A DNA stretch of 64,000 nucleotides from Ditylenchus dipsaci (Eukaryota > Nematoda > Chromadorea > Rhabditida > Anguinidae). The stretch lies in the NCBI GenBank assembly GCA_004194705.1, contig SADC01001362.1, forward strand, positions 1 to 64,000, given 5' to 3'. This document shows, in pieces, positions 35,437-48,001 of the stretch. Under the pieces are notes generated by a model, which was not told the origin of the DNA, made no database searches, and worked only from the letters and a program-made list of their open reading frames with translations. The position numbers and the translations under genes are program-made. Numbering within the stretch: position 1 is the first letter of the stretch; every line of letters starts with the position of its first letter.

Positions 35437-38400
35437 TTAAAAGAAATGCACAACTATTTCTGAGGTCATTCCCGTCATTGTGATTGCCCACTTCCAGAAC
35501 CCGACAGCATGGTGAGGCGTTTCTCTACGAGCATGGATCAGCGATTTGAGCTGCTGCAGGGTCTCTGAGTTTTGCTCTGCCCCTTAACAAGCGCACACAC
35601 AAGCTGAACCATTAAACAAAACAAAGAAAATTTACCGTGCACATAATGAGACACTACAGCAAACTCAAGACTTGGATGAGCTTCTGGGTTCAACGGGTAT
35701 GGGTGTTTCTGATACAAAAAAATTAATTTGCATCAATGTGTTACTTGAAAATTACATTTTCCAGCAAAATCCAAATATTTGTTTCCTGTGGGTGCTCATG
35801 TCCAGAGTTCATGTTTACATAGTGGGTGTTCTTAGGCTCAGACAAAATGGAGTCATTTTTGGTGATGGACCTTAAAGTTTTATATTTTAGACGAATAAAA
35901 AAGATAAGTTAGTCTCTAGAAGTATGCGACACATTCGAAGAATATTTCATTTGTTTTTGTAAAAGAATTGTACAATTGTCAGAACCCACAAATGCTATAA
36001 AAGTACCAGATTAGCACTTAACAATATCTTTGACACAAAATGTAAAAGGTGATTTTTGAAATAAAACAGCAGCAGGCTGTCTGTTTAAAGTGAACAAAAA
36101 AGTTCTTTTACTAACCATTCTTTAAGAGTATATCCTTGAAGTGGAGACACATGCAATGCCCTAAATTGATAAGTCGATGATTCACAGAAATAACCAATAT
36201 ATGTATACATTCTATCAGCGCCTCCTCTGACCACTAACGATATGTTCAATTGAGTGTCTACAGGCTGCACTCGAGAAAGCATGTGCACAGATATTGGCTT
36301 AGTTATTTGGGGTGAGCTAGGTAGAGGAACCCAGCGTGAATACCTGTAAAGAAAAAAAGTTATCAACCTGTTTTTGCATAAATTTAGTTAAGACTTAGCA
36401 GAATTTTTTTGTTATAATAACATACTCAGGTTTCATATACTTGAAATTAGGGTGGTAGTAAGGCAGTTGGCAATAATCATCTTGTGTGTTAGAGCAATCT
36501 GGTTTGTCCGTACCTTAAATTGAAAATTTTAATGTTGATGAACAAAAATTATTTGGTAAAGCTAAACCTTGAAGAAATGTATGTTCAGGAAGATCAGTTA
36601 TACCTCGGTAGTCCATGGTTTGAATAAAAAGGCCAGTTCCCGTAGAATTGATTTTACCACCAAAGTCGTAGACTGTACGTTTTGAGTGCTTTAAGCAATC
36701 GAAGATGAAGCAAAATTAATAATTTAAATGTTTTAATATTACCGCAGCTAGCAATCTACGAAGCCGGGGAGAGTCTTCTGCAAAATTTGATTTAAACGGA
36801 GGGTACATATCAACTCAAACGCCTTACGTAAGGTGTTTGTCCCCTTTTTTCCACTTTTTGAATTCGCGCCTTTTTGGTTTAAATTTCTGAATGAAGTTAT
36901 TTGTCTTGTAAAGAACTCCTATCATTTAAAATGTTTTTCTATAATCAAACCTCAGGGCGATCCATGCACAAACCAAGTGGTCGTCCACTTGGAATTTTTT
37001 AAAGTTTTCGGGCTCCAAACATGTTTTCTGCACTAATTCGAGCATGCTGGAGACGGTTTGACAGTACTAAAATCACGTTTTATCGAGAAATTTTTGAGTT
37101 ATTGTGAATTATTGATTTATCAAAATCAATAATTTACGATAACTCAAAATTTATCGATAAAACACGATTTTACCACTGTCAAACCATCTTCAGCATGCTC
37201 GAATTAGTGCAGAAAATTTGTTTTGGAACCCGAAAAATTAAAAAAAATCCAAGTGGACGACCACTTGGTTTGGCTCGGTCACTCTGCACGGCCCCTCAAA
37301 ACTGCAAAACTGCCTTCAGATTTTAAGGGTGATTTAGAGGTTGCTATTTCGAATCCACTTTGGTGCATACCTTTTCCTACCATAATTTTAGATATTAAAA
37401 GACAAGCGTTTGACTTTTCAGGTCGTTTGGATGGAGATATCCAGGTGGATATCCACCCAACGGGAGGTACCCACCCTAATTGAAGTTAGGACGGGTAAAA
37501 TCGCAATTTTGGACTTAACAAACCCAATTGCTCACACAACTTCAAGCTAGAAAAAATGGTTTATTTTATTTTTTAGAAATTTAATTTTTAGGCCATCCAG
37601 ACGGATATCCATCTGAATAGGAGACACCTACCCCATCTACCCATTTTGGATGGTTAAAGTTGGTTGGGAATGGACTGGCGCTGGCTTACTCTGTGCCTAA
37701 GAGTTTGACTAAGAGTAAAAAAACGTTAAAGAGAAATGAAACAGCAGCCAATAATTAATATGAAAGGGTGCGAATTCAAAAAGTGGAAAAGTGGAAATTT
37801 TATAAATGGAAAAAGGGGAAAAAGCACCTACGCCCTCTTGTCCGTATCTGGCCCGCATGAAAATCGTTTTAATCCAAATTCAAACACATTTGAAGGTTGC
37901 TGGTTCAAATCCTCTGGCCGCACACTTTTTTTTTAAAGGGGCATGATCGTGCCGGATGGGAGAAAAGGCGCGAACCAGCAGTTCTTTTCTTTCTCGATAA
38001 TTTTTACATTCGTTCTCGTTTAGATTTTTAAGTTTTCTGTCTAGTTTTTAAAAGCAGTATAAGTCATCTATATCAGATTTGACGCAGAACGAGTGAAAAA
38101 TGGGACGATTCGAAAAATTTCAAAAAAACTGCTGGTTCGCGCCTTAACACACGGGCATGCCCCTTTAACATAGAGTCTGAAGAGTTTGGTATCTAAAATT
38201 TTCTAAGGTTCTTGGGAGCACAACAAAGACTTAAGCGCAGAGATGCACGACTACTTGAGCTAAGTTAGAGCCCAAACCTAGGTAAGAATTTTTTACTCTA
38301 CAGGTGATATGCATTAAAACGTGAAATCAAGGTTGTTAATGACATCAAATCAATCATAGAAATGATTCCATTCAATAAATTGAAAATTTTTAGCCTTCGA

Positions 38401-41400
38401 ACAAATGGTGCTTAACTCAATCACCGAAAAAGAGGGGCCAGAGGAATTCAAACCAGCAACCTTCAAATCCGTTTGAATTAAAATTTAAACGATTTCCATG
38501 CGGGGCCAGATACGGACAAGAGATGTACCTTCCCTTTAGAAAAACTAAAAATTTATATTTTGGTTTGATCTTTTAGATAAAAATTAATTTTTTCGACTTT
38601 ACTTTATTCGACCCCTCAAAAATATTAATCCGCCAATGACCCTAGTGTTAAAATAAAATTTTAGCTGTTTAAAGCTATCAAAAGGAGATATCACAAAGCT
38701 ATTTACCAGAGTACTTGTAGGGATCACCGAGACGAGTGGTTATAATTATGGCTATTGCTAACAAACACAAAGCTACACAACATTTAATGAGGAATGCAGT
38801 CTCCGGCTCACATAAATCAAATTGGCCTAAATTAGTTTTTGAGGTCAAAAATTGTTTTTCCACAACTCACAGTGGAGAGCACAACTGTTGAGGCAATAAT
38901 CAAACACAACGGCAGTATGATTAATTCTGGGCTAAACTACACAAATGCATAACTACAAAAAGCAATTAGACTAATTTACCTTATATTGTTGCCGATTCTA
39001 CCCATAATTGGAATAAAAAAGCTAAAGACAAGGTATACAGCATAATTTGCGAACAAAATCACTGGGAGGAGGCAAGCGAATTGAGTGTAGAAACCTGAAA
39101 TTGTACTATAATTTTAAAATTCTTTACTGAACAATCAAAAAAGCTACTGTTTTAGGTGTCACAACTAAAAAAATTTAGTACTTAAATTATTAGGTATTTA
39201 ACTAAAAATAAACTTACCATTTATGACTTGCATTTTTCCAACAAATAAATCATCGGGTCTCTCAACATAGGAAAAACCAGAAATATTAGAAAGTAAAAGG
39301 CACTTCCGATGCTTGCTGCCGTAGCCAAGAACAAATAGCAGCCCAAATAGCAAGCATGGTATCATAGTGGAAAATCTCAGCATTTATGCCCTAAGCCAAG
39401 CATTTTCAAAGAGAAGTATACAGTGAAAGGGAGTTACACTATATTTTTTATGAACAATTGAGGAATGTATCCATAGGCCGGTGCTGACCATAGGCAGAAT
39501 GTAAACGGGAGAACTAACCAAGGAGTTGAATACCAAAACATAGACAAGTTTAGCAAATAGACAACTGCATATAACATCTAAATATTTGAACTGTTCGACA
39601 TAAAGGTATGCGGTATACTACCGACTGGATACAAATACTGACCGGATGCGCCGACCGAATACAGTGCCAATTTTGCCTTAGTCCCCCTGTCGATTTTTTC
39701 AACTTTTTCGATTTCTCAAATTTTTACGCACTTAGGTTTAGGCTTAGGCTCAGGGTAGGCCAGCGCCCGTTATGACAGACTCAAACGTGTGGTTTAAACA
39801 TACTTTTTTTATACTTTCGCGAAAAATTGTATTCGATCGTAGTATCTGGTCACTATTTGTATCCGGTCGGTGGGCAGTCAAGGTGTGCTAAGTTTTTACT
39901 AATGCAGTCACAGCAATTCCAAGCTAAAATTTGGTAGTAAAGTAAACTTATAAAAAAATACAAAACAAACTAAAGCAAGGCCGTGGTGTGCAAATGCAGT
40001 TAGCACATCTTTGGATGTATAGAGTTGAGATATTATTCTGTAGGCAATCATAATAAGCACGGATAAAGATGCAGTTAGGTTTGCTAGTGTGCCTGAAAAC
40101 AGCTTTTAGATTTGCATAGTTAGTTTTTTCAACAAAAAGCGTAGATTTTCGATAAAATAACACTTTTAACGCTGTAAAAATTATATATGACGACATCAAT
40201 CAAAAAAACCTTTTGTAAAACCATAGTATATCGCAAATCCAACTAAATCAAATAAACAATAAAATGAAAAAATTAGGATTTCTTACATATCTCAAAAATA
40301 TCCACTTCTTGCCTTCGTCAAAATTAGCAGGTTGTTGAAGATAAGGTGAGCTGATTAAAGCTTTTATCAATGCTGAAAGCTGCCAAATTTACTCCTTCAT
40401 AAATAAAACAAGTAATTACACAGAACGTTTTCTCCATTGCGTTGGATGGCACCTTTGTGTATTAGCCCTAAATGAAAAGTTGAAAATCCATTTAAAAAAA
40501 AATTATAACTAACGTGTTTGATCAAACTCCGTATGGTAAACCCATCCATTTTTGACGTACGCAATATCAAGACCTAGCAATACAAAAAATTTGGTCAACA
40601 AAGTCGACCAATAATTGACTTGATCGAGTCGAAGAAACTTTGCTTCCCTGCTTTTTGACGACGGAGCAGACTGATTTTTTCGAGTCATTTCTTTTTACTC
40701 ATCATCCTTATCATCGTCAACAAGTGTGGTAACATAGTTTTTTCCATGCGACAAAGTTGAATATCAATACAGTGGACTCTCGATATAAGATACCACCTAA
40801 AGTTCGTTCCCACCTTGGGTCCGAATTTTTTTTAACCTCATTTCTAAAATGTTTTGCCAATGTGATTCGTCAGTGTAGTCGGAAATATCGCAAGGATTCT
40901 GATTTTGCCGATCGTTTCTGAAAAAGTTAAAGTTTTCACCAGTAAGACCCGCGGCTCTCGATATAAGATACCCTTTTTTAAGATTTAGGGTATCTTATAT
41001 CGAGATCCGCGGGTCTCACTGGTGAAAGCTTCGACTTTTTCAGAAACGATCGGCAAAATCAGAATCCTTGCGATATTTCCGACTACACTGACGAATCACA
41101 TTTGGCAAAACATTTTAGAAATGAGGTTAAAAAAAGTGTCGGACCCAAGGTGGGAACGAACTTTAGGGTGGTATTTATATCGAGAGTCAACTGTATACTT
41201 TTCTAGTCGCCTATATAAAAGAGCCAAAAAATCTAGTTGCAATTACTCTTACCGGATATTCTTCCAAATCACGAAAATTCTAAATATAATTTAAGTACTG
41301 TGGATTTCTTATTTTTTTATTCAAATCTTACTCTAAAATCTGTATCTGAAGGAACCAGGTTTGATTGGAAAACCTAGAATTTATTTATGAAAATTGTGGT

Positions 41401-43229
41401 ATAATGCATTACCAGAACAAGCTAACTTCTTGAGCAATTATGCTTGCTCTGGGATATGGCACATTGTCAAATATGTCTTGAGCAACCAGGAGTCCCCTGG
41501 ACCTGCCTGAATGCTTATGATTCTTAATCAAATATTAATATGTAGAAGCAGAATAACCTGGAATAACATTTCACGGCCTCCTTGAATGTATTCATTAAGA
41601 ATATATTTTGAAAACTCAAACAACATACCCGAACCAGCACCCTCCAAATTAATGAATGCTCTCAGGGAGTGCCTCCATTCTAAAGTCAAACATTCTAGGT
41701 AACGACAAATAAATAAATAAAATCATACTATGCTGACTGATAAATCCCTGGGAAGCTTGTAAATAACTTTCCTCAGCTTAAAAGTAACTAAATAATTTTT
41801 GAGCCCAAAAACTATATTTTTGAAAAAAAATGAAGAGCTTACCTCCATTGAACAAAAAAACAATATCATTTTCCAAAGAGGTTTTCGAATGAGCTAACAC
41901 TTCCAGCACATCTATCATAATTGCACAAGAAACTGCATCATCAGTGGCACCTATTACACTAATTTTATATTAAATGCATTATTTGTTAAAAAATAGTAAA
42001 CCTGGAGAATCGGGAACAGTATCTAGATGGCAATTGAGCAGAATGGAATGGTTGGTTTGGCCTGTACTTGGGCCTACACGCACTGCTACATTGGTCACCT
42101 GCATTTTTGTTGATTGTTGGGGAGGATTAGTTGTTGAAAAAATCACTTTGTGAAAGCAGTTGGTGAAAAATCGCATGTTGAAGCAAGAGCTTGGCCGTTG
42201 AATCTAAACAAGTTATTTATAACTAGGTAAGAAAAGAGCTAAGACAACATGCAAAATTTGTTGAGTACTTTTTAAAAGCATGCCTATCTTATAAATACAC
42301 CGTTTAGATGCGTAGCCTCTTTTCATGCTAGAACCCCAAATAAAATTGTACTGTAATTGCTATATCTTTTGTTTTACACATCAAATGTTTCTGATTACTT
42401 GGTCTTTTATGAGGAAACTAGTAAGCGCTTATGCAAAAAGCGTAGGATTTTGGAAGGTTTTCGTTTAAAATGGTTCCTGTGACTGATTTTTATTTTTAAA
42501 ATTAAAAAAAACTTACATCAAGTTCCAGCCGATTAATACCATTTCTATCAACAATCTGTTTTAAACTGGTGATTTTGCCAGTAAGGAACTGAACTGCTTG
42601 CACCTAAACTTGCATTTTAATACCTTTATTATGTCCAAAAATTATCCTACTTCTAGGGCATTCGAGCCCGTCGGTCTCGGTCCTTAATTTTTTTTAAAAA
42701 GTGTGAATTTGAAAAATTATTAAAAATACCGTTTTTCCTCTAATAGAACCCCCTACTATTATTATCCTCCCATTTCCCTCTAATAAAGCACACACCACCT
42801 CCCCTTTGAAGCAAGAGTTTGGGCGTTGAACCCTTTCTAGAAGTCATTGCAAAAAGCCCCGGATATCTATAGGAAATACGGTGACACTTGTTGTTACCCA
42901 AACTAGTGATTTGCTCTAAAAATAGGCGAGCACGCTCTTCAGAAAAAGTATGAAGATTATCTTTGGGCGACACTGCAGGCATTCTTCCATCTTGCCAAAC
43001 AACTAATCCGTACAAAACTGAGACACACAAACTGAGAAGCAACCAGTGAAAAAAACCAAGCTGAGGCTAAAAATGAAAAATATAAGTTATGTTTAAAAAG
43101 TAATGCTAACTTGTTTTGGAATAATTTGTTGAAATATTTCTTCGATATGTTCATTTATATTTTTAAGCTCATTTGTGCCACCATATTTCGGTCCACAACC
43201 CTCCGAACCCGTAATTCACTGTTAGGCAT
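35437..43229 (-). CDS. ERMP1: ERMP1-like M28 metallopeptidase, many exons
   Basis: Endoplasmic reticulum metallopeptidase 1: a luminal zinc aminopeptidase domain of family M28 followed by several membrane segments and a luminal tail. ATG 43229 ([10 protein letters not shown]); TM1 near 43070 ([20 protein letters not shown]); [16 protein letters not shown]. Catalytic part: [15 protein letters not shown] (42060-42000), [16 protein letters not shown] (41930), [13 protein letters not shown] (41640), AGPGDSWLL (41500), VPSDTDFR (41350), [17 protein letters not shown] (40540), [11 protein letters not shown] (40440). The His, Asp and Glu metal-site motifs are as expected. Membrane exons lie at 40100-39950, 39560-39210, 39080-38985, 38940-38875 and 38835-38708. 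The luminal tail includes [16 protein letters not shown] (36630), [13 protein letters not shown] (36480), a long exon 36344-36110, and [12 protein letters not shown] (35650). Stop TAA is at 35437-35439. Frame corrections are needed at about 43175, 41480, 41285, 40370, 39310 and 38775. Introns host several palindromic MITEs. Confidence 0.88.
36815..37830. mobile_element. Nested palindromic elements in an ERMP1 intron
   Basis: Outer inverted ends: ACCTTACGTAAGGTGTTTG...TTCCACTTTTTGAATTCGC (36825-36870) and GCGAATTCAAAAAGTGGAA...AAGCACCTACG (37768-37830). Inside, 36966-37272 is a second palindrome with ends CAAACCAAGTGGTCG/CGACCACTTGGTTTG and a centre ATTATTGATTTATC. A third weaker one with GGATATCC motifs is at 37430-37620. 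Confidence 0.7.
37840..38525. mobile_element. Palindromic element with a second palindrome inside
   Basis: Ends CTCTTGTCCGTATCTGGCC and GGCCAGATACGGACAAGAG. The arms carry GAAGGTTGCTGGTTCAAATCC (a B-box-like motif) and its mirror. Inside, AAAGGGGCATG...GCGCGAACCAGCAGTT (37935-37983) mirrors 38128-38168. It also lies in the ERMP1 intron. Confidence 0.7.
40771..41193. mobile_element. Complete palindromic CTCGATATAA-family MITE
   Basis: TACAGTGGACTCTCGATATAAG...TATATCGAGAGTCAACTGTA, about 420 bp. The arms are nearly identical and share AAGTTCGTTCCCACC, GATTCGTCAGTGTAGTC and GCAAGGATTCTGATTTTGCC; they meet at CTTATATCGAGATCCGCGG. TA flanks on both sides fit a Tc1/mariner-pogo type target site. 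It lies in an ERMP1 intron. Confidence 0.85.
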
Positions 43230-43682
43230 CTAAATTATAATTATATAAAAATAAATTGTTGAATTTCTGTTAAAATATAAAAACAATTTTTAAAAATTTC
43301 CATATTGGTTATTTATGTTGTATTGCCAAAAAGCGGTAAAATGTAATACAAAAATGCTATAAAAACATAAAGTTAACTTTTTTCATCAAAACATTCCAGT
43401 AAACACAATTGATAAAAATCACAATAAAAATACTATTAGCACGAGAATGCCGATTTGTAAATATTGGGCGTAGTCGTGTAACTGAGTGCGCTGATCACGG
43501 TGAAACTAACAAGGAAATCGCTCTAGAATTCAACTAATGCCATCTTGTAGAGCATAGTCGATTTACTTTATGAAGTTTCAATATTTTTCCATCAACAGAC
43601 GATTAGAAAATTGGATAAGAAGACTCAAAAATCATAGCCGAAAACTGCCTTGGTCCCGCCGTGGATTTTCAAATATATTTCA

Positions 43683-43825
43683 CTACAGTCTAACCTTGAT
43701 GTAGTGACATCCCTAAAAATACGATCCCCAGCTGGTTCCGACAATTTTTTCAGCTCATGCAAAATAAGTGTCAGACTTAAGTGGGGAACTTTCGGGGTGT
43801 CACCATATAGAAGAACTTGACTGTA
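43683..43825. mobile_element. Short MITE, CAGTCTAACCTTGATGTAG type
   Basis: Ends TACAGTCTAACCTTGATGTAG and AGAAGAACTTGACTGTA. Inner GTGACATCCCTAAA is mirrored by TTCGGGGTGTCAC. Confidence 0.65.
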
Positions 43826-44059
43826 AAAAAGATATACGCATAATAAATATAACGCATATAATATTATATAACCTGACATGCAGTCAACTTCCTCAGTAGG
43901 CAAATCGAAAACCGGCTCCGGAATAACATTGCTGAGGAGTTTCTGTGAATGGATTTTTCGTTTTACAGGTACAGTTTGCAAAAATTTCGAATGAAATGAC
44001 ACAAATTAATATTTCGAAAAATCTCCAAGGGTACAAACGAAATAAAAAAATGTACAAAC

Positions 44060-44205
44060 AAAATAAGGACTACCAGACAATTTCTCATACTTTTTTTGGT
44101 AAATTCGTGCGAAGCAACCAAATTTACCGAAAAAATGTTTAAAAATATCGCGCGACAAATTCTACAAATATTAGAAATTGTCCGGTAACCCGAAATAAGT
44201 ACCAA
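44060..44205. mobile_element. Palindromic MITE, copy 1 of the ACCAGACAATT family
   Basis: ACCAGACAATTTCTC and AGAAATTGTCCGGTAACCCG ends; core GGTAAATTCGTGCG and TTTACCGAAAAA, with CGCGCGACAAATTCTA. A cleaner copy is at 62746-62920 inside the MULE element. Confidence 0.65.
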
Positions 44206-44608
44206 ATTTTGTTTAGCACACCCAGTTACACCACTATACGCAACAAACCTAGATGTTTTAAAGAACTGATAATTTGATAAAAGTGGCACTTTCATGTTTT
44301 CGACATCCTAAGACCGATCCCTAAGCGTGTCCTTAAATCAATGGATGACTGTGATAGAAAATGGAGAGCCATAAACTTTCGTTCCCCAAAAAACCAATGC
44401 TTTTGCAATTTGCTTGCATATTGGACTGTGTCTTTGTCAACTTTTTGCTTTAGGTATTGTAAGAAACAACAGTTTTAATGAAATGCTTTTATTATTGAAA
44501 GTACAGTTTAATTAAAATGTAATATCAAATGTTTTGACGTTTAAAAAAATCACATAATTTTAAAATCCCATTAAAAAATTTTGGATGTTGATCTTTGGCG
44601 CCATCGAC

Positions 44609-46318
44609 TCACATTTTCTCAAATGGTTTCTGAGGCTCCGCATAGTTGCGCATGCCTCCATCTGCAACCAAAATGGAGCCAGTGATGAAAGAAGCCTCGT
44701 CCGACGCCAGGAACCATATCACATTGGCCATCTCTCGAGGCTCTCCAGCTCGCTTCATTGGCACATTTCGCTTGATCCAGCTTTCGTGGAACTAAAATTT
44801 TAAGCTTTGTACACCTTTAAACTGCTTTTTTAACTTTTTCAAGGAAATGATATAAAATCGTAGCTTTTAAAGGACATAATGTATTTGTGCAAAAAATCAC
44901 CTTTTCGAGTCCTTGCTCAGTGGTTCCACCACGAAGTTTGAGTTGAGTGCGAATGTAACCAGGACTGAAGCACTAAGTTTATTTTTCACAACACAAGTAT
45001 AAGACCCACTTGAGGTTATTGATGCGCACATTTTTTTCAGCAAACAGCACTGAGGCATTTCGCGTATAATGGTCCAGAGCTGCTTTTGCAACACTGTAGT
45101 ACATGTTTTCGGGGTGCTTAATTATTAATTTAGATTTATTTTGCAAAAACTATCGAAAAATTACCGCTTTTTTGCCATCCACACTGCTCACATTCACAAT
45201 ATTGCCTTTGGTTTTCTCCAGATATGGCAGAGCAAAATTAATTAGTTTGATGCAGCTAAAATTGTCATTTTTGGTGAATTACATAGGACACAGCATGAAT
45301 GAAAAACAATTTAAATTTTGTATTCTGCCTTCGATCCCAAATTTTCATGTTAAATTTGAACCTCTTCAAATTTACGTCCAAAAGGAAGTCCAGGCTCTCC
45401 AGCTCCAAGCTATTCCACCCCTCTTCTTCTGGAATTGTGCCTGCGTTGTTGACCTGCGTTTTTTTTAAATTTATTTTTATACTAGTTTAGTGCTATTTCA
45501 ACTGACCAGCACATCAATTCTTCCAAATTTCTGAGCAGTTTTCTCGATTATGTCCTTGAGGGTCTTTCCTCCCGGACATCTCCAAACACCTGCAGGATTC
45601 GGTCATCTTTGACACCCATTTCTCGGAGCTTTCGAAGAGTTTCTTGCATACCATCTTGGTTTCTGCCATGAATGGTCAAAAAAGCTCCTTCTTGGCCGAA
45701 TCTGTAAGCAGCAGCTTGGCCGATACCTGAGGTTGATCCTGGAAAATGTTTTAGATGTTTTATATGTCCATTTTATAATTGTCGATATTTCAGAGTTATG
45801 TAGATAAATGCTTGATCCTTAACTAACTTTTTTGCAAAAAGTATTTTCAACAAAAAAGTTTGTACAATGGTATTTAACGATCGCAACATTTCTGTCTCAA
45901 ATCCACTTCATTTTTTCATATGTTAAGCTCATGATGCCTTAGAAATTCAGCCATGCCCCAAGCACCAGTTTGACCTGGTCCTTAATTAACGTCAATGTTG
46001 CAAGAAGAATTTTTAATTTTTGAAAATATATTTCGCTATATTTTTCATGAAAGATATATGAGGAAGCTTTTTACCAAAACAAAAGATGTTTTACGTAACA
46101 AAAATTATATAAATCAGCCTTTAAAAAATCGACAATACAGAAATGTCCTTGGGAGACCGTAAAAGACATAGCATTTACCGTATTTCGTTTAATAACTCCA
46201 AATTTAAAGTTATTTTTCTAAACACCTCAAAATAAAAAGGGGTTTTCATTTCAGTTCTTGCAATAGTTGAAAACCAACCTGTGATAATCACAACTTTGTC
46301 TGCGAAGCGACGTTGCAT
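44609..46318 (-). CDS. Short-chain dehydrogenase/reductase, seven exons
   Basis: Classical SDR, NAD(P)-dependent oxidoreductase of the nematode dhs/tropinone-reductase-like type; substrate unknown. Exons: 46279-46318 ([14 protein letters not shown]), 45507-45738 ([19 protein letters not shown] completes the TGxxxGIG cofactor motif; later VFGDVREE), 45362-45453 ([10 protein letters not shown]), 45165-45255 ([13 protein letters not shown], catalytic Ser), 45010-45116 ([15 protein letters not shown], catalytic Tyr-x3-Lys), 44901-44972 ([10 protein letters not shown]) and 44609-44791 ([29 protein letters not shown]). Length is about 270 residues, as usual. One frame break lies at 45560-45575 and one at the 45010/44972 junction. 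All catalytic residues are present, so I read it as a functional gene with sequence errors. Confidence 0.88.
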
Positions 46319-46724
46319 TTTTGATAGAATTCAAATAAAAGTATAAAATTAATAGTGAATGAGTGGTATCCATGAGGTTCGCACAGCTTATATATACAGC
46401 TCCACTGACCTGTCAATAAACACCTTTGTAAATACAGAAAACAATTTTGAGTGCGAAATAAGCATGTTATTGTTTTTCTGGCCTAATTGCAAAAGATAGG
46501 ACAAAAAGAAGGCGCGGTGACTTTTAGCCTCTATAAGCAAAACAACTTTTAGTTGATAAATAGATGACTCCAAAAAAAGACTGTTCACGAAAAAATAAAC
46601 AAAACTAAAGTGTCAGTAGCAGAGTAAATAAGAAATCTAATATTTTGTTTTCTTGAAAGTGAGCCACATTATTTTCTATCAACACAGAAAATATACGCTC
46701 AAGTTCAAAATCAAGCAAAATCGC

Positions 46725-47385
46725 AGGTAATCGCCTTGGTCGGGCAAACCTTTTTTGCCGCTGATTTAAGTCTTTTTGCAGCTGATTGACGTTTTTCTGC
46801 AGCTGATTTATTTTTCTGTCCAAGACCAACCAAATTTTGCCATATTTTGCAAGAATTCCAATTTTTCAGTCAGGAAATAACTTGGATCGGTCAAAATCCC
46901 ATCCCGAAATGGGCAGAAGCCCCTGAAAGTTGGTTTTTGGGGGTTTACTAAAGGGGGGGGGTAAACTTTTTGCGAAAATTCGATTGAGCGAATCAGAATT
47001 CCGGTCCAATCGGCTGAATCACTCAGAATTTCACCCTTAACCACTCAAAACCACCATAAACCTGGAATTCTGAGCGATTAAACCGATCGGACCGGGATTC
47101 TGATCCGCTCAATCGAATTTTCGCAAAAAGTTTACCCCCCTGCCCCCACTCCTTTTAGTGAACCCAAAAAGCCAACTTTCAGGGGCTTCTGGCCATTCCG
47201 GGGTGGGATTCTGACAGATCCAAGTTATTTCCTGACTAAAACATTCGAATTCTTGCAAAATATGGCAAATTTGGTTGGTCTTAGACAGAAAAATAAATCA
47301 GCTGCAGAAAAACGTCAATCAGCTGCAAAAAGACGTAAATCAGCAGCAAAAAAAAGGTTTGCCCGCCTTGGTCGACCAAGCTGAT
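46725..47385. mobile_element. 650-bp palindrome with G-run/C-run core
   Basis: Arms start CCTTGGTCGGGCAAACC and end GGTTTGCCCGCCTTGGTCG. They share GCAGCTGATT repeats, CCAACCAAATTTTGCCATATTTTGC, AAGCCCCTGAAAGTTGG and the run GGGGGGGGGTAAACTTTTTGCG against its mirror. The centre is AATTTCACCCTTAACCACTC near 47035. Confidence 0.75.
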
Positions 47386-47537
47386 CGTAAATTAGAACTA
47401 CCAGACTTAAATTTTTAAAAATAAGATGATTTGCTTGTACATTTAGGATATTTTGGGGAAAATATGTTATTTTATCCAGTGTTTGCTGCTCTTTTGGTGC
47501 TAAAAAGTTTTGGCATAAAATTTAAAAAAGGTTTGCA

Positions 47538-47746
47538 GTCAGGGTTCACAGATGTCCTGGTTTAGCAGGAATTTCCCGCTTTTTGATTTTAAAATCTGTT
47601 TTTTGTCCGAGAAAAACCAGGAATTTTCGCACATCTCATAGCATTTTATAACAGCTTATTCCTGCTTTTTGTAGACTTTTTGGTTTAAATTCCTGCTTTT
47701 TGGAAACAAAATCCTGCTTTTGCGATTTTCGATCTGTGAACCCTGT
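47538..47746. mobile_element. Palindromic MITE with CAGGGTTCACAGAT ends
   Basis: CAGGGTTCACAGATGTCCTG at the left and ATCTGTGAACCCTG at the right, with repeated TTCCTGCTTTTTG/CAGGAATTT units in the arms. Confidence 0.7.
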
Positions 47747-48001
47747 TTGCAGTCCCAAAAACATCTTATTAATGAAAGCATTTCTTTTTAAACCAAAAAA
47801 CTTTGATTTTTTATTCATTTCCTCAATCGGATTCTTAACTACTGTATATGCTCTAATAAAAGCACGGGTCTTTATTAAAGGATGCTATTTAAAAGAAATT
47901 TCGAGCTTTTTTTTCAAAGTCAGCAAACATTTCGCGTCATAAGCTTTTCAAGCTATCTTTGCTTCTTGTTCTTTACAAAAATTCTCAAAATTCACAACAT
48001 G

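Larger units (their letters stand above)
43230..44608. other. Intergenic between ERMP1 and the dehydrogenase
   Basis: Holds two MITEs (43683-43825 and 44060-44205, listed separately) and AT-rich sequence. No gene is recognised. Confidence 0.4.

Noticed and set aside
45103..45468. Plus-strand open frame of 121 codons
   Set aside because: Antisense of the dehydrogenase exons 3-5, which carry the SDR motifs on the minus strand.
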